DNA from: Cellvibrio sp.
GTDB taxonomy: Bacteria > Pseudomonadota > Gammaproteobacteria > Pseudomonadales > Cellvibrionaceae
Direction: 5' to 3'
DNA length: 14,185 nucleotides
NCBI GenBank assembly: GCA_021323495.1
Contig: JAJQJO010000039.1
Coordinates: 1 to 14,185 of the forward strand
Shown: positions 7,550-14,045 of the stretch, piece after piece
Numbering within the stretch: position 1 is the stretch's first letter
Layout of the letters: every line of letters starts with the position of its first letter
The notes under the pieces: model-generated
The model's input: the letters and a program-made list of their open reading frames with translations, nothing else
Told to the model about the DNA's origin: nothing
Databases searched by the model: none
Made by a program: the position numbers and the translations under genes

Positions 7550-7613
7550 TTGACAGCTTATTTACCTGACTTTAACTGCCGGACAAGCTGTTACTAAAAA
7601 CCCGGCGTATAAT
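7550..7613 (+). promoter_or_regulatory. Candidate promoter elements for the aminotransferase gene
   Basis: In the 180-base cobT/aminotransferase gap, a perfect TTGACA lies at 7550-7555 with a poor -10 (TTAACT, 7572-7577, 16-base spacer). A perfect TATAAT lies at 7608-7613, 54 bases before the ATG, but without a recognisable -35 at 15-19 bases. Either could be the real start site. On the minus strand TATGAT (plus-strand 7521-7526) is a possible -10 for cobT, also with no good -35. Confidence 0.4.
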
Positions 7614-7667
7614 CGCGCCCTGATTTTTGCCCACTAATCCGTTTTTTGTACGCGTCCGGAGCCTGCC

Positions 7668-8858
7668 ATGTTTGAATCCCTCCCTCTGTTGCCTGCCGAT
7701 CCTATCCTGGGTTTGAGTATCGCCTACGCCAATGACACCAACCCGAATAAAGTCGATCTGGGTGTGGGTGTGTATAAAAATGATGCGGGGGTGACGCCGA
7801 TCATGAAGGCGGTTGCCGAGGCAGAAAAACTGCGCATCGCCCGTGAGGCTAGCAAGGCTTATACCCCTCCTGCCGGTTATCCCGGTGCGAACGAAGCAGT
7901 TACGAAGCTGATCTATGGTGCAGATCATCCAGCCGTAGCTGCAAGGCGTGTGCGTACTATCCAGACTCCTGGTGGTTGCGGTGCATTGCGCGTAGCGGCG
8001 GAGTTGATCCAGCGCGCCAAACCCGGTGCCAGTCTATGGGTAAGCATCCCTACCTGGGCCAACCATGTTCCGCTCCTGGGTAGTGCGGGTCTGACGCTGC
8101 GCGAATATCCCTATTATGACTACGCCACCCACAGCATTAATTTCGCGGCGATGCTCGCGACTTTGAATGAAATCCCGCGCGGCGATTTAATTTTATTGCA
8201 CGCCTGTTGCCACAACCCGAGTGGTGCTGATTTATCGTGTTCCCAGTGGGATCAAGTTGCGGAGGTATTGCAAGCGCGTGGTGTGATTCCGTTTATTGAT
8301 ATGGCCTACCAGGGTTTTGGTGAAGGGCTTGAGGAAGATACTTATGGCCTGCGTTTGATGGCGACGCGTTTGCCCGAAGTGATTATCGCAACGTCTTTCT
8401 CCAAAAATTTTGGTTTGTATCGCGAACGTGCGGGTAGTTTGAGTTTGGTGTTCGCCGACGAGCAACAAGCTAACGCAGGCAACAGCCAATTGTTGAGCGT
8501 AACCCGCGCGTTATACTCCATGCCGCCTGCCCATGGCGCGGCGCTGATCGATATTATTTTGCACAGCGATGAACTGACCAAAATCTGGAGTGATGAATTA
8601 ACCTTAATGCGCGAACGCATTGCCGGTTTGCGTGTGCAGTTGGTGCAATCGCTCAACCAGTTACAGCAGCAGCGCGATTTTAAATTTATCGCACAAGAGC
8701 GCGGTATGTTTTCGTTTTTGGGGTTGAGTGTGGAGCAGGTGCATAAACTCAAAAGCGAGTACAGCATTTATATGACCGATACCAGCCGCATCAGTGTGGC
8801 GGGTTTGACGGTAGAAAAAATGGATTATGTGAGCAAGGCGATTGTGTCGGTGCTTTAA
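7668..8858 (+). CDS. Aromatic/aspartate aminotransferase, class I (TyrB/PhhC-like)
   Basis: PLP enzyme of aminotransferase fold type I, expected to interconvert tyrosine, phenylalanine or aspartate with their 2-oxo acids. It has 396 residues, the usual length. The PLP lysine is Lys246 in SFSKNFGLYRERAG. Other active-site residues by comparison with AspC are Trp130, Asn183 in CCHNPSG, Asp211, Tyr214, Arg254 and Arg374 in SRISVAG (alpha-carboxylate). Arg280 in TRALYSMPPAHG corresponds to Arg292, which binds a substrate side-chain carboxylate. HACCHNPSG, MAYQGFGEGLEED and the EQRGMFSF-like ERGMFSF stretch resemble the Pseudomonas PhhC group more than E. coli AspC. The ATG has CGGAG about 7 bases upstream. 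It is a single-gene unit, with a strong terminator overlapping the convergent antitoxin gene. Exact substrate preference cannot be fixed from sequence. Confidence 0.93.
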   Translation: MFESLPLLPADPILGLSIAYANDTNPNKVDLGVGVYKNDAGVTPIMKAVAEAEKLRIAREASKAYTPPAGYPGANEAVTKLIYGADHPAVAARRVRTIQTPGGCGALRVAAELIQRAKPGASLWVSIPTWANHVPLLGSAGLTLREYPYYDYATHSINFAAMLATLNEIPRGDLILLHACCHNPSGADLSCSQWDQVAEVLQARGVIPFIDMAYQGFGEGLEEDTYGLRLMATRLPEVIIATSFSKNFGLYRERAGSLSLVFADEQQANAGNSQLLSVTRALYSMPPAHGAALIDIILHSDELTKIWSDELTLMRERIAGLRVQLVQSLNQLQQQRDFKFIAQERGMFSFLGLSVEQVHKLKSEYSIYMTDTSRISVAGLTVEKMDYVSKAIVSVL

Positions 8859-8883
8859 TAAAAAAGTAGAATATCAGTAGTGC

Positions 8884-8919
8884 AAAAGGCCTAGAGGATT
8901 GCCTCCAGGCCTTTTTTTT
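8884..8919 (+). terminator. Strong terminator of the aminotransferase gene, probably bidirectional
   Basis: AAAAGGCCT (8884-8892) pairs with AGGCCTTTT (8907-8915). Inside, GAGG (8894-8897) pairs with CCTC (8902-8905) around ATTG, leaving one A/C mismatch. A run of eight T follows on the plus strand (8912-8919). On the minus strand the same hairpin ends in TTTT, so it can also stop the toxin-antitoxin transcript. The hairpin contains the last codons and stop of the antitoxin gene. Confidence 0.9.
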
Positions 8920-9202
8920 CGATGATATTCAGCAATCGCAGAGATGGGCCATTGGGTTTGTTATCGCCCGATTCCCATTTTTGTAATGCCGAGGTGCTTA
9001 CATTGAGTACTGCGGCCATTACTGCCTGGCTCAAGTGTTCGCGCAAACGCAAGGCTTTAATTTGGTGGGGAGAAATGTCTTGCACTTCCAAATTGCGCAG
9101 TGTCTCGTATTCGTTCATGCGGCGCGCGCTAATGACACCCGCCTTGTGCAACCCTGCAGTGGTTGCCTGCAATTCATTTAATAAACGGCTAGTTTGTTTC
9201 AC
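8891..9202 (-). CDS. XRE-family antitoxin (HigA-like)
   Basis: DNA-binding antitoxin expected to neutralise the upstream-encoded RelE-type toxin and repress the operon. It has 103 residues. The N-terminal ~40 residues are polar and helical and are probably a toxin-contacting part. A helix-turn-helix spans about 44-95: IKALRLREHLSQAVMAAVLN is the first half, then VSTSALQKWESGDNKPNGPSLRLL, with the QKWE(S)G and GPSLRLL signatures of this antitoxin group. The start is GTG (9200-9202), chosen because GGAGGT lies about 8 bases upstream. It overlaps the toxin stop by 14 bases, so expression is coupled. Its last codons form the stem of the convergent gene's terminator. Confidence 0.87.
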   Translation of the reverse strand: MKQTSRLLNELQATTAGLHKAGVISARRMNEYETLRNLEVQDISPHQIKALRLREHLSQAVMAAVLNVSTSALQKWESGDNKPNGPSLRLLNIIEKKGLEAIL

Positions 9203-9566
9203 TTTCTACCTCCAGCAATTCACCCGCATTCACGGCAATCTCTAGCTGTTGATCATTCAGCGATAAAAGATCGCGGGCGAGTTGTTGCAAATATTTCAAT
9301 TCATCACTGCTGATATTGTCCCGTTCGTTTTTGTTAAAACCAAACACAAAAAACCAGCGATTTTTTAATTGGGTAGCAATGATTGTTCTGGCTCCGCCGC
9401 GCTTGCCTCGCCCGGCAATGGCGACCCGTTTTTTGAAAACATTGCCACCGAGGTTAGCATCAACCAATCCCTGTTTCATTTCGATAACGGTTTGGTGAAG
9501 TGCTTGGTCAGTTATCAATACACTGCTCCAGCGGTTAAAAGTTTTGGTTTTAAAAAGCCTATCCAT
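9189..9566 (-). CDS. RelE/HigB-type toxin of a type II toxin-antitoxin pair
   Basis: Matches the RelE-like toxin family (Pfam PF06296 type, often annotated as a cytotoxic translational repressor), which is expected to act as an mRNA-cleaving toxin at the ribosome. The 125 residues from the ATG carry the family pattern in order: an FKTKTFNRW start, ALHQTVIEMKQGLVDANLGG, VFKKRVAIAGRGKRGGARTI, KNRWFFVFGFNKNERDNIS, then an ELKYLQQLARDLL helix. The conserved basic KRGGARTI plus KNER region probably forms the RNA site. The ATG at 9564-9566 is chosen. A TTG at 9576-9578 with AGGGA five bases upstream is a real alternative and would add four residues. Toxin-before-antitoxin order is typical of HigBA-like pairs. 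No frameshift or deletion is visible, so the pair looks intact. Confidence 0.87.
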   Translation of the reverse strand: MDRLFKTKTFNRWSSVLITDQALHQTVIEMKQGLVDANLGGNVFKKRVAIAGRGKRGGARTIIATQLKNRWFFVFGFNKNERDNISSDELKYLQQLARDLLSLNDQQLEIAVNAGELLEVESETN

Positions 9567-9595
9567 AGCGGTATCCAATGTTTTCCCTGGGGTAA

Positions 9596-9625
9596 ACTAT
9601 ATCATTAGATGCTATAGATTTTCAA
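9596..9625 (-). promoter_or_regulatory. Promoter of the toxin-antitoxin operon with overlapping palindrome
   Basis: On the minus strand TTGAAA (plus-strand 9620-9625) and TATAGT (plus-strand 9596-9601) are separated by 18 bases, and each matches consensus at 5/6. An inverted repeat, AGATT (9616-9620) and AATCT (9624-9628) with a 3-base centre, covers the -35 box and is a natural operator for autorepression by the antitoxin. A second repeat, AACCC (9634-9638)/GGGTT (9643-9647), lies 6 bases further upstream. Confidence 0.6.
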
Positions 9626-9677
9626 TCTAGCCCAACCCTTATGGGTTACTAATGGCTGAGCTGCTAAGCTCTCGCCT

Positions 9678-11234
9678 ATGAACGCACTAACTTCTTCACG
9701 ACATCTCACGCGATATAGCATTGGTCTGGCGATTTGGTTGCTGGGCTGGTGTTTATTATTGCTTCTCGATACCCATCTCGATCTGGCCAGTTTGAGCCTG
9801 ATTCTGGTACTTGCTTCCGCAATCGCCTCGCTCTGGCTGCCAGTCAGCGTCACTTTGCTCGCCAGCGTAATCGCACTCATGGCATTCAATTGGGCGTTTG
9901 TGCCACCCCGCGGTACTTTCGCAATTGATCTGCACCAGCACACAGTATTGCTGCTGGCCATGTTGATGGTGAATATGATTATTGCCGGGTTGATGGTGTT
10001 TTTACGTGAGCAGTCGCGCCGTGCTTTTACCTATGCTCATGCTGCAGAAGAGTTGCGTACCTGGAGCGATAAATTGCGTGATGCCAGTGAACCAATCCAA
10101 TTACTGGATGATTTATATCGGGCGTTGGAGCGGTTATCCGGGGGAAAAGTAAACCATCACCCGGTAGCCTTGGTCACTTTGAATGACCAGCTTCCTCCGG
10201 ACAATATTGCTTCCTCATTGGACAAGTTCGGCACTGTTACCGCTGATCAGGAAGATGCGCTCTGGCATTGTTTGCGCAGTGGCCAACCGCTGGGGCCGGG
10301 CACTGGCCACTATCAGGAATTGGACGCACTTTATCTGCCCCTGCGCGGGCGCAGCCTGACTTCGGGGGCGGCGATGATTGCCGGTATCGCCAGCCTCGAT
10401 GAATTTCCGGCGATAAATCAGGCTCAGGCGCTGTGCGACCAAATGGGTGTAGCGTTGGAACGCCACCGTATCCAGCAGCAGGAGCGACAGTCGCGCGACC
10501 AGGTCCAGGCGCAAACTGTACGCAACACGTTGCTGGCCGCTATCTCCCACGATTACCGCACACCGCTCGCGACCATCATGGGCGCAGCTTCTTCTCTCGA
10601 TCAACAAAGCGGGCGCTTATCCGATACCCAACGCCAACAACTGGCTCGCAGCATTGTGGATGAGGCGGATCGCCTGCGCCGTTTGACCAGTAACGTATTA
10701 CAGCTGGCGCGTCTGGATGCGATTGGCAGCAACATTCAGGGCGATTGGGAATCGGCAGAAGAAATTGTCGGCAGTGTGATGCGGCGTATGCGCAACCATG
10801 ATCCGCACCTGCGCTTGAGCGCAAGCCTTGAAGCGAATTTACCGCTCTTGTGGGGCGATTCTTTGTTGCTATCGCAGTTGCTGGAAAACCTGATCGACAA
10901 CTCACTCAAGTACAGTCCACCCGAGTCGCCAGTGAATGTGGTGGCCTATTTAGATAAAACCCAACGCGATAAACATCAACTGATATTAGCGGTGCGCGAT
11001 CAAGGTACGGGTATCGCCGCGGCGGATTACGAGCAGATATTTGAGGTCTTCCAACGCGGCGATCACCGTCAATCCGGTGGTGTGGGCGGGACAGGTATCG
11101 GCTTGGCCTTGTGCCGCGCTATCGCCCATGCCCATGGTGGTGAACTGGAATTCCATGCCACTGCTGCCGGCGCCAGTTTTGAATGCCATTTGCCGCTGCG
11201 CGCCCAGCCTGCTAACCCGGAAAGTGATTTATGA
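9678..11234 (+). CDS. kdpD: KdpD-like sensor histidine kinase lacking the N-terminal KdpD/Usp domains
   Basis: Membrane sensor kinase matching the C-terminal part of KdpD, the potassium/turgor sensor. It has 518 residues against about 890-900 for full KdpD. Residues about 14-108 form a four-helix DUF4118-type membrane domain, including the typical FNWAFVPPRGTF at 70-81. A GAF-like region covers about 140-262. The HisKA phosphoacceptor is His291 in SHDYRTPL. The ATPase domain has the N-box LLENLIDNSLKYS (401-413), DQGTGI (441-446) and GGTGIGLAL (470-478). The N-terminal ~370 residues of KdpD (KdpD Walker domain and universal-stress domain) are absent, and an in-frame TGA at 9657-9659 rules out an upstream extension. 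The ATG at 9678 has no clear Shine-Dalgarno. Its stop overlaps the regulator start as ATGA. Confidence 0.88.
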   Translation: MNALTSSRHLTRYSIGLAIWLLGWCLLLLLDTHLDLASLSLILVLASAIASLWLPVSVTLLASVIALMAFNWAFVPPRGTFAIDLHQHTVLLLAMLMVNMIIAGLMVFLREQSRRAFTYAHAAEELRTWSDKLRDASEPIQLLDDLYRALERLSGGKVNHHPVALVTLNDQLPPDNIASSLDKFGTVTADQEDALWHCLRSGQPLGPGTGHYQELDALYLPLRGRSLTSGAAMIAGIASLDEFPAINQAQALCDQMGVALERHRIQQQERQSRDQVQAQTVRNTLLAAISHDYRTPLATIMGAASSLDQQSGRLSDTQRQQLARSIVDEADRLRRLTSNVLQLARLDAIGSNIQGDWESAEEIVGSVMRRMRNHDPHLRLSASLEANLPLLWGDSLLLSQLLENLIDNSLKYSPPESPVNVVAYLDKTQRDKHQLILAVRDQGTGIAAADYEQIFEVFQRGDHRQSGGVGGTGIGLALCRAIAHAHGGELEFHATAAGASFECHLPLRAQPANPESDL

Positions 11235-11947
11235 GTTTGCGTTTGTTATTGGTGGAAGATGACCGGGAGTTGCGCGCAACCTTGCGCGAGGCGCTGCTGG
11301 TTGAGGGTTATCAAGTGCTGACGGCGGCCAGTTTGGGCGAGGCAATTGCGATGTATGGGCAAACGCAATTGGAGGAGGCGGGCACGCAGGCGTTTGATTT
11401 GATCTTGCTGGATTTAGGTTTACCGGACGGTGATGGCATAGAGTTGTTGGTGAGGCTCAGGCGCAAACAATCGACACCGGTGATTATCATTTCCGCCCGT
11501 GAAGCAGAGGGTCAGAAAATCCGCCTGTTAGACGAAGGCGCCGATGATTATCTGGTCAAGCCTTTTAGTATCGGGGAGTTGTTGGCGCGGATGCGGGTGG
11601 CGTTGCGTCATCGCGGCAACTCCATGCGCGCGGCGGTAACTCTTTATCAACAGGGCGACGTAGTGATTGATCTGGCCACTCATCGCGTCAGCCGCAAGGG
11701 CGATGCAGTCCATCTAACGCCGACAGAGTTTAAGTTGCTGGCGCGGCTGGTGCGCAGCGCCGGGCAGGTGGTTACCCATCGCCAATTATTGGTGGATGTC
11801 TGGGGACAGGAATATCTGGAGCACACCCATTATCTGCGCCTGTATATGGGACAGCTGCGCGCCAAGCTGGAAGCTAATCCGGCTGAACCACAGTTATTGC
11901 TGACTGAGTCGGGAGTGGGGTATCGGCTACTGGATATCGAAAACTGA
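11231..11947 (+). CDS. kdpE: KdpE-like OmpR-family response regulator
   Basis: Transcription factor paired with the preceding kinase. The receiver domain (about 1-125) has acidic pocket Glu9-Asp10-Asp11, phosphoacceptor Asp61 in DLGLPDGDG, Ser89 and Lys110 in GADDYLVKPF. A winged-helix DNA-binding domain (about 140-235) closely follows E. coli KdpE, for example HLTPTEFKLL and EHTHYLRLYMGQLRAKLE. With 238 residues it is about 12 longer than E. coli KdpE. About nine of the extra residues sit between the second receiver helix and the Asp61 strand (around QLEEAGTQA), which is unusual. The ATG overlaps the kinase stop (ATGA), and GGAAAG lies about 8 bases upstream. The nearest likely target is kup, 82 bases downstream; no kdpFABC genes are in the window. 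Confidence 0.92.
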   Translation: MSLRLLLVEDDRELRATLREALLVEGYQVLTAASLGEAIAMYGQTQLEEAGTQAFDLILLDLGLPDGDGIELLVRLRRKQSTPVIIISAREAEGQKIRLLDEGADDYLVKPFSIGELLARMRVALRHRGNSMRAAVTLYQQGDVVIDLATHRVSRKGDAVHLTPTEFKLLARLVRSAGQVVTHRQLLVDVWGQEYLEHTHYLRLYMGQLRAKLEANPAEPQLLLTESGVGYRLLDIEN

Positions 11948-11989
11948 TGCCTGGTTACCATTAATACTTATGCGATCCTGATGCGTGAT

Positions 11990-12030
11990 TGGGAACACTG
12001 GTGATGTCTTCATTGCATAGGGTGTTCCCA
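11990..12030 (+). promoter_or_regulatory. Leader hairpin covering the kup ribosome-binding site
   Basis: GGGAACAC (11991-11998) and GTGTTCCC (12022-12029) are an exact inverted repeat. Pairing extends outward by T11990-A12030 (the A of the kup ATG) and inward by a T-G wobble (11999/12021), giving 10 pairs. An inner stem GTGATG (12001-12006)/CATTGC (12011-12016) with two wobbles closes on TCTT. The only plausible Shine-Dalgarno, AGGG at 12019-12022, straddles the bulge and the outer stem. When folded it should limit ribosome access to kup. It could also be a protein-binding DNA palindrome. Confidence 0.55.
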
Positions 12031-13949
12031 TGACAGTTTCTTCTTCATTACCCATCGAGCCCGGCTCTCCATCTCCCTCAGCGCCTGCACGCCAAGGCAT
12101 GGCCGCGCTCACCTTGGCCGCCATTGGCGTTGTCTACGGTGATATAGGTACTAGCCCGCTGTATACCGTGAAGGAAATTTTTGCCCCCGCGACCGGTGTG
12201 CCTTTGGATGCGCCCCATATTGTCGGTGCGGTATCTACCATCTTTTGGGCGTTGATGTTAGTGGTCACACTTAAATACGTGATTTTGATTCTGCGTGCAG
12301 ATAATCGCGGTGAAGGTGGATCGCTCGCACTTACCGCGCTCGCTGCCCAAACTGCCAGCGCAAATCCACAGTTGCGCCGCATCATCCTTATGATTGGGCT
12401 GTTTGGAGCCACGCTGTTTTATGGCGATAGCATTATCACTCCTGCTATTTCGGTATTGGGGGCGATGGAAGGATTGGAGATCGCGACACCAACACTTAAG
12501 CCGCTGGTGGTCCCGATCACGTTGGCGATTCTGATTAGTCTATTTCTGGTACAACGTTTGGGGACTGGTGCCATGGGTAAAGTCTTTGGCCCCATAGTCA
12601 CCCTTTGGTTTTTGATGCTGGCGGTATCGGGTGTTGCGCATATTGTTGCCCAACCTGCGATTCTCGCGGCACTTAATCCGCTGGAGGCCGGGCAATTTTT
12701 GGCGGGACGCAGCGGGTATGTCTTCGCTGCGATTGGTGCAGTCGTGTTGGCACTGACCGGTGCCGAAGCGCTCTATGCTGATATGGGCCACTTCGGGCGC
12801 AAACCGATCCAAATTGCCTGGACCTATCTGGTATTGCCATCGCTAGCACTCAATTACATGGGGCAGGGTGCGCTCTTGTTGGCTGATCCAACGGCTATTG
12901 CTAATCCTTTTTATAAACTCTTTGCGCAAACTCTGATTTGGCCCGCGCTGATTATCGCCACGATGGCCGCGATTATTGCATCGCAAGCCGTTATCTCCGG
13001 GGCCTACTCCATGACGCGCCAGGCAATCCAGTTAGGTTTTTTACCGCGCATGACGGTGCTGCATACTTCTGCGCGTGAAGCCGGACAAATTTATATGCCC
13101 GCCGTGAATTGGATGTTGTTAGTTGGTGTGATTGCGGTGGTGCTGTTCTTTGGCAGTTCATCCGGTTTGGCGGGCGCTTACGGAATTGCAGTGACGGTCA
13201 CTATGGCGACAACAACGTGCCTCACTTTTTTTGTGGTACGTGGACGTTGGAAATTACCGCTGCCGATTGCCATAGGTGCGACGCTGTTTTTTTTAGTGGT
13301 GGATTTTTTTCTTGTCGCCGGTTGCGCGCTTAAATTTTTCGATGGTGGTTGGTTTTCGTTATTAGTCGCGGCGATGCTGTTTTTAATCATGAGCACCTGG
13401 CAGCGCGGCCGGACGATTGTGATGCAATGCATCCACCGTGATGGTTTGGTGTTGGATACTTTTCTTCCCACCTTGCGTCCTGACGAAATCCAGCGCGCGA
13501 CACGGGTAGCGGTTTATATGGTGGCCGATGCATCTACCGTTCCGCAGGCATTGCTGCACAATCTGAAACACAATCAGGTATTGCACGAACGTAATTTAAT
13601 TTTAACGGTGCAATTTAAAGATGTGCCTTGGGTGGGCGAAGATGAACGCATCCAGTTGGAAGAGTTGGGCAATAGCTTCTGGCGCGTGACAGTCAATTTT
13701 GGATTTATAGATGTGCCCGATGTGCCGCGCGCATTGAAACTTTGCGAGCGCCATGGTGTATCGATTCCACACTTTCAAACCAGCTATTTTTTAAGCCGTG
13801 AGTCGATTGTGTCTACCCCTGGTAGCGGCATGGCGAGTTGGCGTGAGCGGTTATTTTCAACGATGACGCGTAATGCGGGGGGCGTTGTGGAATTCTTTCG
13901 TTTGCCGGATAACGCGGTGATTGAGTTGGGCACGCGGGTGCAGATTTAA
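12030..13949 (+). CDS. kup: Kup, low-affinity potassium uptake transporter
   Basis: Inner-membrane K+/H+ symporter of the KUP/HAK family. It has 639 residues (E. coli Kup 622) with about 12 membrane helices up to about residue 450 and a soluble C-terminal domain of about 170 residues. Signatures are YGDIGTSPLY at 36-45, RADNRGEGG at 89-97, YGDSIITPAISVLGAMEG at 131-148 and a C-terminal VTVNFGFIDVPDVPRAL block. The N-terminal ~22 residues are Ser/Pro-rich and variable. The start at 12030 is preferred because AGGG precedes it; Met24 is the next option. It follows the kinase/regulator pair by 82 bases, so it may be co-transcribed with it or be its target. The start region lies inside the leader hairpin. 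Confidence 0.95.
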   Translation: MTVSSSLPIEPGSPSPSAPARQGMAALTLAAIGVVYGDIGTSPLYTVKEIFAPATGVPLDAPHIVGAVSTIFWALMLVVTLKYVILILRADNRGEGGSLALTALAAQTASANPQLRRIILMIGLFGATLFYGDSIITPAISVLGAMEGLEIATPTLKPLVVPITLAILISLFLVQRLGTGAMGKVFGPIVTLWFLMLAVSGVAHIVAQPAILAALNPLEAGQFLAGRSGYVFAAIGAVVLALTGAEALYADMGHFGRKPIQIAWTYLVLPSLALNYMGQGALLLADPTAIANPFYKLFAQTLIWPALIIATMAAIIASQAVISGAYSMTRQAIQLGFLPRMTVLHTSAREAGQIYMPAVNWMLLVGVIAVVLFFGSSSGLAGAYGIAVTVTMATTTCLTFFVVRGRWKLPLPIAIGATLFFLVVDFFLVAGCALKFFDGGWFSLLVAAMLFLIMSTWQRGRTIVMQCIHRDGLVLDTFLPTLRPDEIQRATRVAVYMVADASTVPQALLHNLKHNQVLHERNLILTVQFKDVPWVGEDERIQLEELGNSFWRVTVNFGFIDVPDVPRALKLCERHGVSIPHFQTSYFLSRESIVSTPGSGMASWRERLFSTMTRNAGGVVEFFRLPDNAVIELGTRVQI

Positions 13950-13991
13950 CTGAGTATTTCCGAATTAAAAATATAACGCTAACAATTTCGT

Positions 13992-14015
13992 TTTAGTTAG
14001 CCCTTTAGTTAACCC
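13992..14015 (+). repeat. Two tandem 12-base repeats after kup
   Basis: TTTAGTTAGCCC (13992-14003) is followed directly by TTTAGTTAACCC (14004-14015), differing at one base. They lie between the kup stop and its terminator. The first copy also contributes GTTAGC (13996-14001), which can pair with GCTAAC (13978-13983) across a 12-base loop. Confidence 0.5.
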
Positions 14016-14019
14016 TTAG

Positions 14020-14045
14020 AGAGGCCGCCAATGTGCGGTCTTTTA
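14020..14045 (+). terminator. Rho-independent terminator of kup
   Basis: GGCCGC (14023-14028) pairs with GCGGTC (14035-14040) with one G-T wobble around a 6-base loop. The stem extends by three A/T or wobble pairs on each side, and the TTTT run begins at 14041. It is about 70 bases after the kup stop. Confidence 0.75.

Noticed and set aside
6859..7569. Long open frame (236 codons) on the plus strand
   Set aside because: It is fully antisense to cobT, which has every family motif. The translation is Ala/Ser/Cys-rich without domain character, and it lacks its own context.
7488..7667. Cobalamin riboswitch before cobT
   Set aside because: I looked for B12-box-like sequence and multi-stem structure on the minus strand and saw none. 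A covariance search would be decisive.
9567..9578. TTG start extending the toxin by four residues
   Set aside because: AGGGA is well spaced from it, but the ATG at 9566 starts exactly where the family usually begins. Kept as an alternative only.
9189..9578. Toxin as a remnant or mobile-element cargo
   Set aside because: No transposase, integrase, flanking repeats or clear composition change are visible, and both genes of the pair look complete.
10215..10607. Open frame of 130 codons on the minus strand inside the kinase gene
   Set aside because: It is antisense to the GAF/HisKA region of a well-supported kinase and its translation has no domain character.
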